A stretch of DNA of 64,000 nt from an uncultured Clostridium sp. Lineage in GTDB: Bacteria > Bacillota > Clostridia > Clostridiales > Clostridiaceae. The stretch covers positions 1-64,000 of the forward strand of contig NZ_CALEVF010000296.1 in NCBI RefSeq assembly GCF_937920395.1, given 5' to 3'. Below the pieces are notes generated by a model that saw only the letters and a program-made list of their open reading frames with translations, was not told the DNA's origin and searched no databases. Both the position numbers and the translations under genes were made by a program. Below, in pieces: positions 17,646 to 26,819 of this stretch. Numbering within the stretch: the stretch's first letter is position 1; the number at the start of each line of letters is the position of its first letter.

Positions 17646-17670
17646 AGGGAATGGCATGGTGTCATTCCCT
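17646..17670 (+). terminator. Terminator-like hairpin after the capsid gene
   Basis: AGGGAATG (17646-17653) pairs perfectly with CATTCCCT (17663-17670), followed by a short T-rich stretch. Partial termination or mRNA stabilisation are both possible. Confidence 0.55.
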
Positions 17671-17689
17671 TTATCATTTCAATACAATT

Positions 17690-18619
17690 ATGGATAACGA
17701 ACAAGAAACACCAAAATTAACAGGCATTAAAGCTTACCATGAGAAGAAAAGGCTTGAGAAAGAACAAAAGAGTAGCTTGAGAAAGCAACTTGAAAGCATC
17801 AAAGAAACTTCTTACCAAACAGAAACTATCGAAGAAATAGATTTTGGTATAGACATTAACAAAACTTACGTGTTTGAAGTACTAGAGAAATCTACAAATT
17901 CAAGACACCAGATATTAAGTGCTACGTGTAAGATATTTGATGGTGAACAAGGCCGTATGCGTACGATTAAATATATTCCTATTGCTGATACAATTTTTGT
18001 AGATGAAATGGGAGAAAGGTATGATGGATATCCTGATCAAGTCCTTAGTTTACATAACAATCAATTAACAGCGGAGGGATCAGATGTGAGATTAGTTGAG
18101 TATTTGCTTTCTCATGATGAGTATGATGGGAATCCTAATCGAATATCAAAAAGACCACCTCTTTATACTTTGGTCAATAAACATGACTTAGAGAAAAGAA
18201 AAGAGGCTATATTTGGCGCCAAGTTGAAAGCGTTAAATATTATAAATGAAAACGCGATTGAAGAGCTAATGCCTATAGCTAGAGTTGTATTTAACATTAT
18301 GGATACTGATGAACTTATTGTTAAGAATAAGCTTAGAGCATATGCCGAAACTGAAAATAATGGGTCAATTAATATTATCAATAACTTTGGCAGTCCTAAG
18401 ACTAAACGTGCTTATGTAGTTCAAGCATCTTTAGATCAAGGAATCATTGAAGTAGATGTTAAGAATCACTCTCTAGTTTGGGCAGAGACAAAAATTCAAA
18501 TTACAGAGGTTAGAGCTGTGAAGGATTTAGAAGCCCAATTATCAGAGATTACAGATTTCACTTTCACTCCAATCGGAGAAAAAGTTTATGATGTTTTAAA
18601 AGCAAGAGTTACTTTTTGA
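17690..18619 (+). CDS. Head-associated protein of unknown function
   Basis: 309 residues from the ATG at 17690; an in-frame ATG at 17651 falls inside the upstream hairpin and is rejected. Charged N-terminal helix (HEKKRLEKEQKSSLRKQL), then an alpha/beta body. Transcribed with the capsid genes and followed by a strong terminator. Could be a head decoration or head-closure component; no family recognised. Confidence 0.6.
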   Translation: MDNEQETPKLTGIKAYHEKKRLEKEQKSSLRKQLESIKETSYQTETIEEIDFGIDINKTYVFEVLEKSTNSRHQILSATCKIFDGEQGRMRTIKYIPIADTIFVDEMGERYDGYPDQVLSLHNNQLTAEGSDVRLVEYLLSHDEYDGNPNRISKRPPLYTLVNKHDLEKRKEAIFGAKLKALNIINENAIEELMPIARVVFNIMDTDELIVKNKLRAYAETENNGSINIINNFGSPKTKRAYVVQASLDQGIIEVDVKNHSLVWAETKIQITEVRAVKDLEAQLSEITDFTFTPIGEKVYDVLKARVTF

Positions 18620-18644
18620 GTTCTTCGTTAGTTTCATAGTTGCG

Positions 18645-18676
18645 GGTCTGTACTTTAAAAGGTACAGGCCTTTTTT
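18645..18676 (+). terminator. Rho-independent terminator
   Basis: GGTCTGTAC (18645-18653) pairs with GTACAGGCC (18662-18670) with one G-T pair, loop TTTAAAAG, then six T. Ends the packaging-capsid unit. Confidence 0.8.
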
Positions 18677-18679
18677 ATT

Positions 18680-18704
18680 TATATTTGTTTTTAAGGTATA
18701 TTTG
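18680..18704 (+). promoter_or_regulatory. Tandem TATATTTG boxes before the connector genes
   Basis: TATATTTG occurs at 18680-18687 and 18697-18704, directly after the terminator. The first gives a 16-base leader to the ATG at 18708; the second would start transcription at or after the ATG. No -33 TTG for either. Confidence 0.5.
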
Positions 18705-18707
18705 TTT

Positions 18708-19376
18708 ATGATATCAATCAACGAGATATACGAAACAGTACAGAATTTGGCTCAAAAGGCACAACATGGGGCAATTACTGTGACTGAGTTCAATAAGTAT
18801 GCTAACATGGCATCTATTGACCTATTCAATGAGAAATTAGGTTCTCCGAGGGATTATTACAAGCTTCAAAAGGCAATTAGTAAAACAAGTTCTAGTATGA
18901 ATAAGGAGATTGATCAATCGTTAAGGCCTTTTTTGAAAAGGGATGTCCCCATAACTATAACTTCTAATAAGGGCACTATACCTACAGATAACGAATATGT
19001 AGATGTAATTACCTATAATACTAAATCGGTCAAATGGGTTCCTAATAATAAAATTTCAAGTTATCTTAATAGTACCATTGATGTACCTACGGTGTTATAT
19101 CCAATTTATACTGATTTAGAGACTCAGATTGAAGTTTATCCGTCTATGATAGCTACAGTTTTGATGACCTATTACGGGACACCTAAAACTGTTAAGTGGA
19201 ACTATACTATAGTATCAGGAAGGCCGGTATATGCATCTACTGGATCTGTTGACTATGAGTGGTATCAAACACAGAAATTGGATTTAATTAATAGGATACT
19301 TGCATATGTGGGTATTACGATCAGAGATGTTGAAATGGTTCAGTACGCAACAAATGAAGAAAATACTATCGCATGA
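18708..19376 (+). CDS. Head-tail connector protein (adaptor-like)
   Basis: 222 residues from the ATG at 18708; an in-frame TTG at 18702 lies within the promoter box. Begins SINEIYETVQNLAQKAQHGAI and continues with a helical bundle followed by beta-rich YPIYTDLETQIEVYPS. This looks like the adaptor or ring proteins that sit under the portal in short-tailed phages of Bacteroidota. Overlaps the next gene by 4 bases (ATGA). Confidence 0.5.
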   Translation: MISINEIYETVQNLAQKAQHGAITVTEFNKYANMASIDLFNEKLGSPRDYYKLQKAISKTSSSMNKEIDQSLRPFLKRDVPITITSNKGTIPTDNEYVDVITYNTKSVKWVPNNKISSYLNSTIDVPTVLYPIYTDLETQIEVYPSMIATVLMTYYGTPKTVKWNYTIVSGRPVYASTGSVDYEWYQTQKLDLINRILAYVGITIRDVEMVQYATNEENTIA

Positions 19377-20029
19377 TACAGACAAAAATAGAAGTAGTTC
19401 AGGAGATACTTTACGAAGTATACGGGGGCATTACCTCAAGTGATGTAAGGCTTAGTGAAAGATTTGTACTTGGGAAAGTCAACAATAAAATAGCTTCGTT
19501 GGCTGTTGTTAACGCGTACCAGTTAACGAATGTTGAAGGAATAACATATGCTGATGATTTTTTCTATATCACATTTGAAGATATACCTGTGCTTTATAGT
19601 AACAATACAGGGTTTTATTATTTTAAATTACCAGCACAACCAATAGGACTCCCAAGAGAAAGGTCATTCAATTTGTATCCTTCAAAAACTAGTGGATGTA
19701 CCGGTATGGATTCAACGCTGTTTAAGATGATGCCAAGACACGAAGTCCAGAGGCGTAGGTCGCTTCCAAACATGAATAAGGTGTACTGCTTCATTCAAGA
19801 CTTTAAAATGCATATGCTGGTTCCGGATAGTATGCCTGTGTTTAATGTGAAAACAATAAACTTAGTGATTGCCAGTGCAGACGGAGGACTGGATTCTCAA
19901 TTGAATCTGCCACAGGATATGATAGATACGTTAAAGAAATCTGTAGTTGCTGAATTAAGAGCAATCATACTTGGGGTTCCTCAAGACATTAAAAATGATG
20001 GAGTTGAAATTTTAGAACCTAAAGCATAA
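19373..20029 (+). CDS. Head-tail connector/ring protein candidate
   Basis: 218 residues. Helical start (IEVVQEILYEVYGGI), mixed body with NKVYCFIQDFKMHMLVPD, helical end. Shares one base with the next start. Placed by order within the connector cluster; no family recognised. Confidence 0.45.
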   Translation: MIQTKIEVVQEILYEVYGGITSSDVRLSERFVLGKVNNKIASLAVVNAYQLTNVEGITYADDFFYITFEDIPVLYSNNTGFYYFKLPAQPIGLPRERSFNLYPSKTSGCTGMDSTLFKMMPRHEVQRRRSLPNMNKVYCFIQDFKMHMLVPDSMPVFNVKTINLVIASADGGLDSQLNLPQDMIDTLKKSVVAELRAIILGVPQDIKNDGVEILEPKA

Positions 20030-20760
20030 TGGAGACAAATATAAGTTTAGATGAGGTTATCAACTATTATCTATCAGCATGGGAATTACCAGACAGCCAG
20101 TATGGACGTATATCTGATTTAGGTATCAGAGGGTACAGACAGATTTATATGCATGCTACAGCAACTCCAATTGAGATTCCGATTGAAGTATTGGCAAATA
20201 AAACATCATTGCTTCCTTGTGACTGCCTGAGTAAGATCAGGATTGGTGTTTTAAATGGCCAAGGTGAAGTATCTCCATTAACAGAAGATGGATCTATTGG
20301 TTTTGCAGGAAACAGTTCACCTTCGCGTACTTCTCAACAGAGTGTGCCAATTTTGTTGAATAATGATGCTAATATTTATTATGATCCAAATGGGAATTAC
20401 GTAGCCCCATTTATATTTGGTCAGTTTGGATCAGGAGCTAAGAGTGATCTTGGCTTTTATAATATAGATTGGGGTTCAAGGATTATTACATATGACTTTA
20501 ATTTCCCGTACAGTGAGGTTTACATCAAGTATATGCCAGTATTTAGCAATAATGGTGAGTATCCTGTCAATCCATTCTTTTTGGAAGCTATTATGGCCTT
20601 TATTGAATGGAATGATAAGCGAAGAAGTACAGTAGATCGAAATTCAGCAGAAAAGAGATATTATAATGAATTTAGAGTCGGGAAAAGAAGTATTGTTTCT
20701 TTCGATCTAGAACAGGCAATTTTGCAATACAACAGGACTACTAGAATCGCACGTTTTTAA
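20029..20760 (+). CDS. Head-tail connector/tail hub candidate
   Basis: 243 residues. Starts SLDEVINYYLSAWELPDSQYGRISDLGIRGYRQIYMHA, a pattern I associate with ring or tubular proteins of crAss-like podoviruses: an N-terminal helix pair followed by beta strands (VYIKYMPVFSNNGEY) and a terminal Arg-rich helix (RRSTVDRNSAEKRYYNEFR). Assignment by resemblance and order. Confidence 0.5.
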   Translation: METNISLDEVINYYLSAWELPDSQYGRISDLGIRGYRQIYMHATATPIEIPIEVLANKTSLLPCDCLSKIRIGVLNGQGEVSPLTEDGSIGFAGNSSPSRTSQQSVPILLNNDANIYYDPNGNYVAPFIFGQFGSGAKSDLGFYNIDWGSRIITYDFNFPYSEVYIKYMPVFSNNGEYPVNPFFLEAIMAFIEWNDKRRSTVDRNSAEKRYYNEFRVGKRSIVSFDLEQAILQYNRTTRIARF

Positions 20761-20770
20761 ATAAAATAGG

Positions 20771-23700
20771 ATGGCAAAAATAATAGGCGAAGGAAAGAAG
20801 TTTAAGGGTGGAGGAATGGACACCGATAGTGCAGAAGACTTCGTAAGTCCTATCGATTACTTAGAGAGCTTTAATATACAAAATAATGGTAATGTAGAGC
20901 AGGAAGAAGGTATTATCACCAACATAGCCTCTACTGTTGAAGTATTGGGGTATTCATTGCCAGCCGGACTTAACAAGTGCATGGGTGCTGATAAGTTTGA
21001 AGATGTAAGGAAAGCTTACTATTTCAACTATAATTCATTTGGATATCACCAATTAGGAGAATATGATATTGATAGTAATATTAAAACACTACTATTTACT
21101 AATTTAACAGATAGTGGTGGAATAGATATCTTACCATTGACTCCAACTAACTATGTCCGCAGTATTAAGCTTGTTAACGGGACTTCCCTTTATTTTAGTG
21201 ATGGGAACATAGAAATAGGTAATATTAGCATACCAAGGCTTAAAAGCGGTGGATATGGTGTTGTTACTGCTGATGATTTTAGATTGATTAAGGCGCAACC
21301 AATTAAAATACCAACTTCAGTATATAATGATGATAAAGGCCGGGTTGTTAATTTATTGAAGGAAAAGTTATTCCAATTCAGAAGTCAGTATATTTATTTG
21401 GATGATGAGCCAAGTACATATTCTTCATTTTCCAAAAGGCCAGTTCCAATTAAGGAGTCTACAACAGGAGTTGGGGAAGATGTGACCAAGAATAATAATT
21501 TAATAGTTACAATCCCATTGGGGACTAATAGGGTTAAGGAATATGATATTGTAGCTAGATATTCAAAGTACAATTGGTTTAATGTAAAGTCAGTTACAAG
21601 GGATTATGTGCTTGCTATTCCATTTACGTCTGTGGATATATCTCAGGAAAGATATGAGGCATATGATCCTACCACAAATACATATTCATTTATATTCTAT
21701 AATGATGGATCATATGTAAATATAGATCCTGTAGAAACTGATTCAGAATATGACAGAGTACCTCAGAAGGCCGAAACATTAGAAATAATAAATGGTAACA
21801 TAGTTGGGGTTGGTGGCATTACAGAAGGATATGCAAGACCTGTAGTAGATGTTAATATCACGGTGTCAAATTATGATCCTAACTTAGAAATTGGACATGT
21901 AGATCCTGATCCATTACGTATAATAGATGCCGGTTCTAATACTAAAAAGGCCTCACACGCAAGAGATATTACAGTAAAAGTAGGAGGTATTGCAAAAACA
22001 GGGGACACCCTTAGATTTATAACTGCTGATATCAGGGACTGGAATAATGCTTTAAGAGTTTACACCTATGTGGTTGAGCCGGCATATAATAATAACACTT
22101 TAGGTGCATTACGAAGAATGGCATCTGGGTATATGCCGGGGGTAGGAGTTATCGCTTTTAATGAACATGATTATTATGTAATTACATGGGTTGATTTTCA
22201 ATATTATGACATTAAATCTGCTGTAGTAGAATTATCTAGTGTAGGAACTGGTCAGTTCAGTTCAATTCACGCTCTGAAGTTAAACTCAGCTTATCAGGCA
22301 GCACTTCAATATTACGATAGGTATGGCAGGACATTTCCATTAATAACTGGGAACAATTTTATTTTTAAGACTAATTCGTATGCTCAAAGCAGAGGATTAA
22401 CGCCTAGATTCTCATGGACGATAAATAATCCAGCTCCAGTAGGTGCTGTTAGTTATCAATGGTTACTGTCAGAGAATACAACACACCAGAATACGCTATA
22501 TATGGATTGCAAATACCTACGGGTAGATGGGAACTATTTAGTGGTGAGTTTAAATCCTTTGAAGATTTTCAACAAGAGAAACAGCTCGTCAATCTTAAAT
22601 TATCAGTATAGTGCCGGAGATAGAGCTACCTTCAATTATTATGATAATGCTGGTACAAAAGTATGGTTTGATAATCCATACATAGATGTTCAGGTAGTTG
22701 GATTTGAGATCGTAACTGATACTTCAACTACCCCTGTAACTGAAAAATATGAATTAAAGATGAGACTTAATTCTTCTTTAGATTTAGCTGCTATTGATGG
22801 TAAAAATGTTTATATAGAAATTTACACTCCTAAAAAACGTGTTGTAGTTAGCGGAACAACCACAACATATTTAACAAATTTATTTTATGAAGTGGGGGAA
22901 CAGTTTAATATTGTTAATGGGGTTCACGAGGTTACTACATCTAACATAACAGATGGTGATGTATATTTCAAGACACGTGATTTAGTGAGTGCTGTTGACG
23001 AAACTACTTACAATACATACTTAGCTGAGGATTTTAATTTTAGTGACTTATACGAGAGCAAATACACTTCATATGGAAGGGGATTTTTGTACAATGACAG
23101 AGACGGTATTAAAATAAGGAAAGCATCTATACGTTATTCCGGTCAATTTGTAATTGATTCAAGAGTAAATATGTTGAATAGGTTTTACTCAGATCGATTA
23201 TTTGGAGAGGGTGATGGAGAAACGTCAAGTAATTATGGTTGGATACGAAAATTAAGACAACGCGGTAATTACATAGTTTGCATACAAGATGTAAATGTTT
23301 GTCATATCCCCGTATTCAGTACGATCGTTGAAGATCAGTCTTCACAAAATCAAGCCTTCTTATCAGATAAATTATTAAACAAGGTAAGATATGGTGTAGC
23401 TGGTAATTATGGCTGTGGAAATGCTTTTGAGTGTTACTGTGAGTCGCCCAATGGAACAATATACTTTGTAGATGCTAATAACTCAGTTCCTCTGAGGGAG
23501 GGATATGATGGTCTACGCGACATCTCTATGAAGATGAGTAAGTTCTTTAAAAAGACTATTCACAAGAATAAGGAGGATGGGAGAGACATTATAGCATATT
23601 GGGACAATTATACTCGTCAGGCTGTATTTTCAACTCAGGTGCTTGCAGATGGGGTCACTAAGGTAATAATTGATAGTGCATCATTTATATTGGATGATCC

Positions 23701-25204
23701 TTATGTTATATCTCAATCGGATGTCACTATCGTTACACCACCAGCGAAGGGGACTGTTGTATTAGTAGGAGGCAATTGGATATATACGCCAAATCATGAT
23801 CAAACAGGGACAGATTCATTCTCATTCAGTTTTGTGGTTGATGGTAACACAATAACTAAAAATCAATGTGGTTTTATTACTCCGGGGGTTACTACCATTA
23901 ATCCTTTCATATTCGTAGATCTGGTAGATCAAGAATTAAGTACTTTACTAGTTTCTAATATTGTACTTATTACCGGGAACAATATTGGTGTTCCAATTAG
24001 CATCACAGGAGGTGAATATCAAATCAATGGTGGTTCTTGGACTTCATTTGCTGGTACTGTGTTCAATGGTGATACAGTAACAGTAAGACAAACAAGCTCA
24101 GCTTCAAATTCAACAACTACACATGCTGTATTAACCGTTAGTTCGTATAGTGATAGTTTTGATGTGACAACCAAATCAGATATTGTGCCAGATCCATTTA
24201 CATTTACTCCAGTTACTAATGCTACTCTAAGTACTTTGTATGCATCTAATACTATAACTGTATCAGGTATTGATGCACCGTCTCCTATTTCAATAGTTGA
24301 TGGCTCATATCAAATCAACGGAGGTACTTGGGGAACTACATCTGGTGTAATCAGTAATGGAAATACTGTAGCTGTGAGAAGGATTTCATCTCCTTCAAAT
24401 AACACATTAGTATCTACTACTTTGACTATTGGCGGAGTATCAGGTACGTTTAATATTACAACTGTAAATTCTGTTGGGAATCAATTGAGATCTCAAGAGT
24501 TTAGAAGAAACGATTGCCCTACTGGATCTACTGGTACTCTTGTCACTTATACGGTTAATCCTGATACATATTTTGCTGCTGACCAAGCTTCAGCAAATGC
24601 ACTAGCAGATGCTGATATAGCAGCTAATGGCCAAGCTTATGCTAATGATCCAAGTAGAGGTTTCTGTATTGTAGATTCTGTAAGTAGTATTATCGTTGTA
24701 GACTTGCAAACTGATACAACTTTGGATGTCTGTGGGTATATTAATACTGTTGGCATATCTCAATCTAATAATATAGCAGCTAGGAATGGTCTTAACTTTT
24801 ATGAGTTAACAGATCCTGCATCTCAAGCATTCATACTAGCTTCAGATAACATGACTGCTGCTACAACTCGCAGATTTGAGTTCAATGTTGGAAAGTTAAT
24901 AGGGATGTATCCAGATGCAACTGCAATCCCTAAATTTAAGTTTGAGATCAGAGGAAGGAAGTTTTCAGCAGGGTTGGTATCGGCATATTATACGCTTAAA
25001 TTCCCTAATCAGAAGATGATAATGCAAGGATCACCGGGGTCATATGTACCTTCAATTGATCCTCCGGGTGGCCCTGCTTTAGTGCATTTTTCAAGTAATG
25101 TTGTTGGAGGTGGAGACGGGTCTATCGGTATAGGAATAGGATCAGTAATTGTTATTGTTACTTATGATAGAGCGACTAATGCTGTTTCACTAACTACATT
25201 TTAA
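20771..25204 (+). CDS. Muzzle-like tail protein with Ig-like repeats and DUF5977
   Basis: 1477 residues. The N-terminus (GGGMDTDSAEDFVSPIDYLESFNI) is typical of the large tail stabilisation/muzzle proteins of Bacteroidota podoviruses, continuing in a beta-rich propeller-like body to about 1000. Then follow a Big/cadherin-like domain (TPPAKGTVVLVGGNWIYTP), two homologous Ig-like repeats at about 1060-1150 and 1150-1235 (each with STL-SN---I-G and YQINGG-W), and a DUF5977 unit at about 1240-1300 (NDCPTGSTG, FAADQASANALADADI, NGQAYANDP). It probably forms the tail tip; the C-terminal modules may bind surface glycans. Confidence 0.7.
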   Translation: MAKIIGEGKKFKGGGMDTDSAEDFVSPIDYLESFNIQNNGNVEQEEGIITNIASTVEVLGYSLPAGLNKCMGADKFEDVRKAYYFNYNSFGYHQLGEYDIDSNIKTLLFTNLTDSGGIDILPLTPTNYVRSIKLVNGTSLYFSDGNIEIGNISIPRLKSGGYGVVTADDFRLIKAQPIKIPTSVYNDDKGRVVNLLKEKLFQFRSQYIYLDDEPSTYSSFSKRPVPIKESTTGVGEDVTKNNNLIVTIPLGTNRVKEYDIVARYSKYNWFNVKSVTRDYVLAIPFTSVDISQERYEAYDPTTNTYSFIFYNDGSYVNIDPVETDSEYDRVPQKAETLEIINGNIVGVGGITEGYARPVVDVNITVSNYDPNLEIGHVDPDPLRIIDAGSNTKKASHARDITVKVGGIAKTGDTLRFITADIRDWNNALRVYTYVVEPAYNNNTLGALRRMASGYMPGVGVIAFNEHDYYVITWVDFQYYDIKSAVVELSSVGTGQFSSIHALKLNSAYQAALQYYDRYGRTFPLITGNNFIFKTNSYAQSRGLTPRFSWTINNPAPVGAVSYQWLLSENTTHQNTLYMDCKYLRVDGNYLVVSLNPLKIFNKRNSSSILNYQYSAGDRATFNYYDNAGTKVWFDNPYIDVQVVGFEIVTDTSTTPVTEKYELKMRLNSSLDLAAIDGKNVYIEIYTPKKRVVVSGTTTTYLTNLFYEVGEQFNIVNGVHEVTTSNITDGDVYFKTRDLVSAVDETTYNTYLAEDFNFSDLYESKYTSYGRGFLYNDRDGIKIRKASIRYSGQFVIDSRVNMLNRFYSDRLFGEGDGETSSNYGWIRKLRQRGNYIVCIQDVNVCHIPVFSTIVEDQSSQNQAFLSDKLLNKVRYGVAGNYGCGNAFECYCESPNGTIYFVDANNSVPLREGYDGLRDISMKMSKFFKKTIHKNKEDGRDIIAYWDNYTRQAVFSTQVLADGVTKVIIDSASFILDDPYVISQSDVTIVTPPAKGTVVLVGGNWIYTPNHDQTGTDSFSFSFVVDGNTITKNQCGFITPGVTTINPFIFVDLVDQELSTLLVSNIVLITGNNIGVPISITGGEYQINGGSWTSFAGTVFNGDTVTVRQTSSASNSTTTHAVLTVSSYSDSFDVTTKSDIVPDPFTFTPVTNATLSTLYASNTITVSGIDAPSPISIVDGSYQINGGTWGTTSGVISNGNTVAVRRISSPSNNTLVSTTLTIGGVSGTFNITTVNSVGNQLRSQEFRRNDCPTGSTGTLVTYTVNPDTYFAADQASANALADADIAANGQAYANDPSRGFCIVDSVSSIIVVDLQTDTTLDVCGYINTVGISQSNNIAARNGLNFYELTDPASQAFILASDNMTAATTRRFEFNVGKLIGMYPDATAIPKFKFEIRGRKFSAGLVSAYYTLKFPNQKMIMQGSPGSYVPSIDPPGGPALVHFSSNVVGGGDGSIGIGIGSVIVIVTYDRATNAVSLTTF

Positions 25205-25214
25205 ATTATAGAAT

Positions 25215-26141
25215 ATGAGTTTTAATACACTACAAAATACACCAATCATATTGGATCTAGCTCAACAGGCTAGGTCTAATGGATGGAGTATTGTATCAGG
25301 GGTTGCCATACATGAATCGTGTAATGCTGGTTATATTGAATTACGACCTAATGTCTTGGCCGTAGAAACAGGCAAGAGTTATACTGTGAGTTATCAAGTC
25401 GCGAATAGGACTAGTGGTATGATTAAGTTATCAATTGGAAATACTTTAGGTAATGTTGAAACTACCAATGGCAATAAGACGGAAACGTTAGTTGCTACAG
25501 GTTTAAATCCAAAGATAAGATTCTACTCAGATGGGAATTTAAATCTTAAAACATTTGATGTAAGGACTAATACAGAAGCTACAACAACAAATCAGACCAA
25601 TACGATTGTATTTAGTGAAATTACGAACAAATACACTACGTTCTTATCTTTTACATCTGATTATGGATTTAGCTTGTTTAAAGATTTATTCACATTTAAA
25701 TCGGGTAGATTATATAAACACAATCAGGATAGTTCAACTAGGGACATGGTTTATGGTGTTCAATATGATTCTATATTTAAATTTATCGCAAATGCTAATG
25801 TAGGTCAGGTAAAGACGTTTGAGAGTTTATCTTATGAATCTAATAATCTACTGATTACTACAACAGATGGGATTGTTACTTCTTTAGGTCAAATATCTGA
25901 ATTAATTGCTGATGACTTTCTTCGTGAGACATTGATTGATGGAGCTACAGAGATCAGGATTTATGATATCGAGGGTATTTTTGCAACATCATTTATGAGA
26001 GATAAAAATGATGATATCGTGAATGGGAATCCATTAAAGGGGACTTATATTACAGTTGAATTAATTACTACAAATAATAAAATATTGAAACTTAGGAATG
26101 TGATGGTAAATAGTGTTCCAAGTCCAATAGGGGTGAGATAA
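25215..26141 (+). CDS. Tail protein, second muzzle-type component
   Basis: 308 residues. The C-terminal two thirds (FLSFTSDYGFSLFKDLFTFK, GRLYKHN, YGVQYDSIFKFIAN, KTFESLSYESNN) resembles the C-terminal domain of crAss-like tail stabilisation proteins. The first 110 residues look like a carbohydrate-binding beta sandwich (GKSYTVSYQVANRTSGMIKLSI). It may be a piece that in relatives is fused to the preceding protein. Confidence 0.55.
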   Translation: MSFNTLQNTPIILDLAQQARSNGWSIVSGVAIHESCNAGYIELRPNVLAVETGKSYTVSYQVANRTSGMIKLSIGNTLGNVETTNGNKTETLVATGLNPKIRFYSDGNLNLKTFDVRTNTEATTTNQTNTIVFSEITNKYTTFLSFTSDYGFSLFKDLFTFKSGRLYKHNQDSSTRDMVYGVQYDSIFKFIANANVGQVKTFESLSYESNNLLITTTDGIVTSLGQISELIADDFLRETLIDGATEIRIYDIEGIFATSFMRDKNDDIVNGNPLKGTYITVELITTNNKILKLRNVMVNSVPSPIGVR

Positions 26142-26152
26142 AATAAAAGAGA

Positions 26153-26160
26153 TATATTTG
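26153..26160 (+). promoter_or_regulatory. -7-only promoter candidate before ejection genes
   Basis: TATATTTG, 18 bases before the ATG at 26179; no -33 TTG at the right distance and no preceding terminator. Confidence 0.4.
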
Positions 26161-26178
26161 TTTATTAAATTAAATATT

Positions 26179-26817
26179 ATGGCATTTGGATTAGCATTAG
26201 CCGGATTAGGCGCACTTGGGAAGCTGGGTACTGGAATATTCCAAGGGATTAAAGCAAATAGCTTAGATAAGGCTAGTATTAGGCCTCAGCAAGTTGTTCA
26301 GAACGAATATTATCAAAACGTAAATGATGCTGATCAGATGGCGCGTAGAGGCCTTCCACAAGAGCAATATAACTTGGCTCAACAAAACCTTCAGCGTAAT
26401 CAGGCATCTAGTTTAAACGCATTATCAAGAAGTTCTAATCCGGGTGCTGGATTAGCTGGTATGCTGAGGGCAAGTAATGATGCATCTTTAGGATTAGATG
26501 TACAGAATGCTCAGGCAAGGCAACAAGGGATCAAATATCTTGCACAACAAAGAGGTGCGTTAGCCCAACAAAAAAATAATGCTTTTGATTGGAATAACAA
26601 GTCTAAGTATTTGGCTGAACAAGCGCGTATACAAGCTTTACGTGGAGCCGGGGCACAGAATATGACAGGGGCATTTGGAGATGTTGCACAAGCTGGAATG
26701 TTAAGTCAAATGGGAGGTGGTAGTTCGACTGGTGGTGCAAATATGTTATCTCAATTGGGAAACACTCCTTCGGTAGCTGGTAATTATAGTGGATCAATGG
26801 GACTTCAAAGATATTAA
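26179..26817 (+). CDS. Internal virion / DNA ejection protein (gp14-like)
   Basis: 212 residues from the ATG at 26179; a TTG at 26158 overlaps the promoter box. A glycine-zipper hydrophobic N-terminus (FGLALAGLGALGKLGTGIFQGI) is followed by an Ala/Gln-rich helical body (QQNLQRNQASSLNALSRSS). This is the composition of small ejection proteins such as T7 gp14, which insert into the outer membrane during infection. Three bases before the next gene. Confidence 0.6.
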   Translation: MAFGLALAGLGALGKLGTGIFQGIKANSLDKASIRPQQVVQNEYYQNVNDADQMARRGLPQEQYNLAQQNLQRNQASSLNALSRSSNPGAGLAGMLRASNDASLGLDVQNAQARQQGIKYLAQQRGALAQQKNNAFDWNNKSKYLAEQARIQALRGAGAQNMTGAFGDVAQAGMLSQMGGGSSTGGANMLSQLGNTPSVAGNYSGSMGLQRY

Positions 26818-26819
26818 TC

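Noticed and set aside
18702..18707. TTG start of the connector gene at 18702
   Set aside because: Falls inside the TATATTTG box; the ATG at 18708 is normal. The same reasoning removes TTG starts at 5079, 26158 and 35513.
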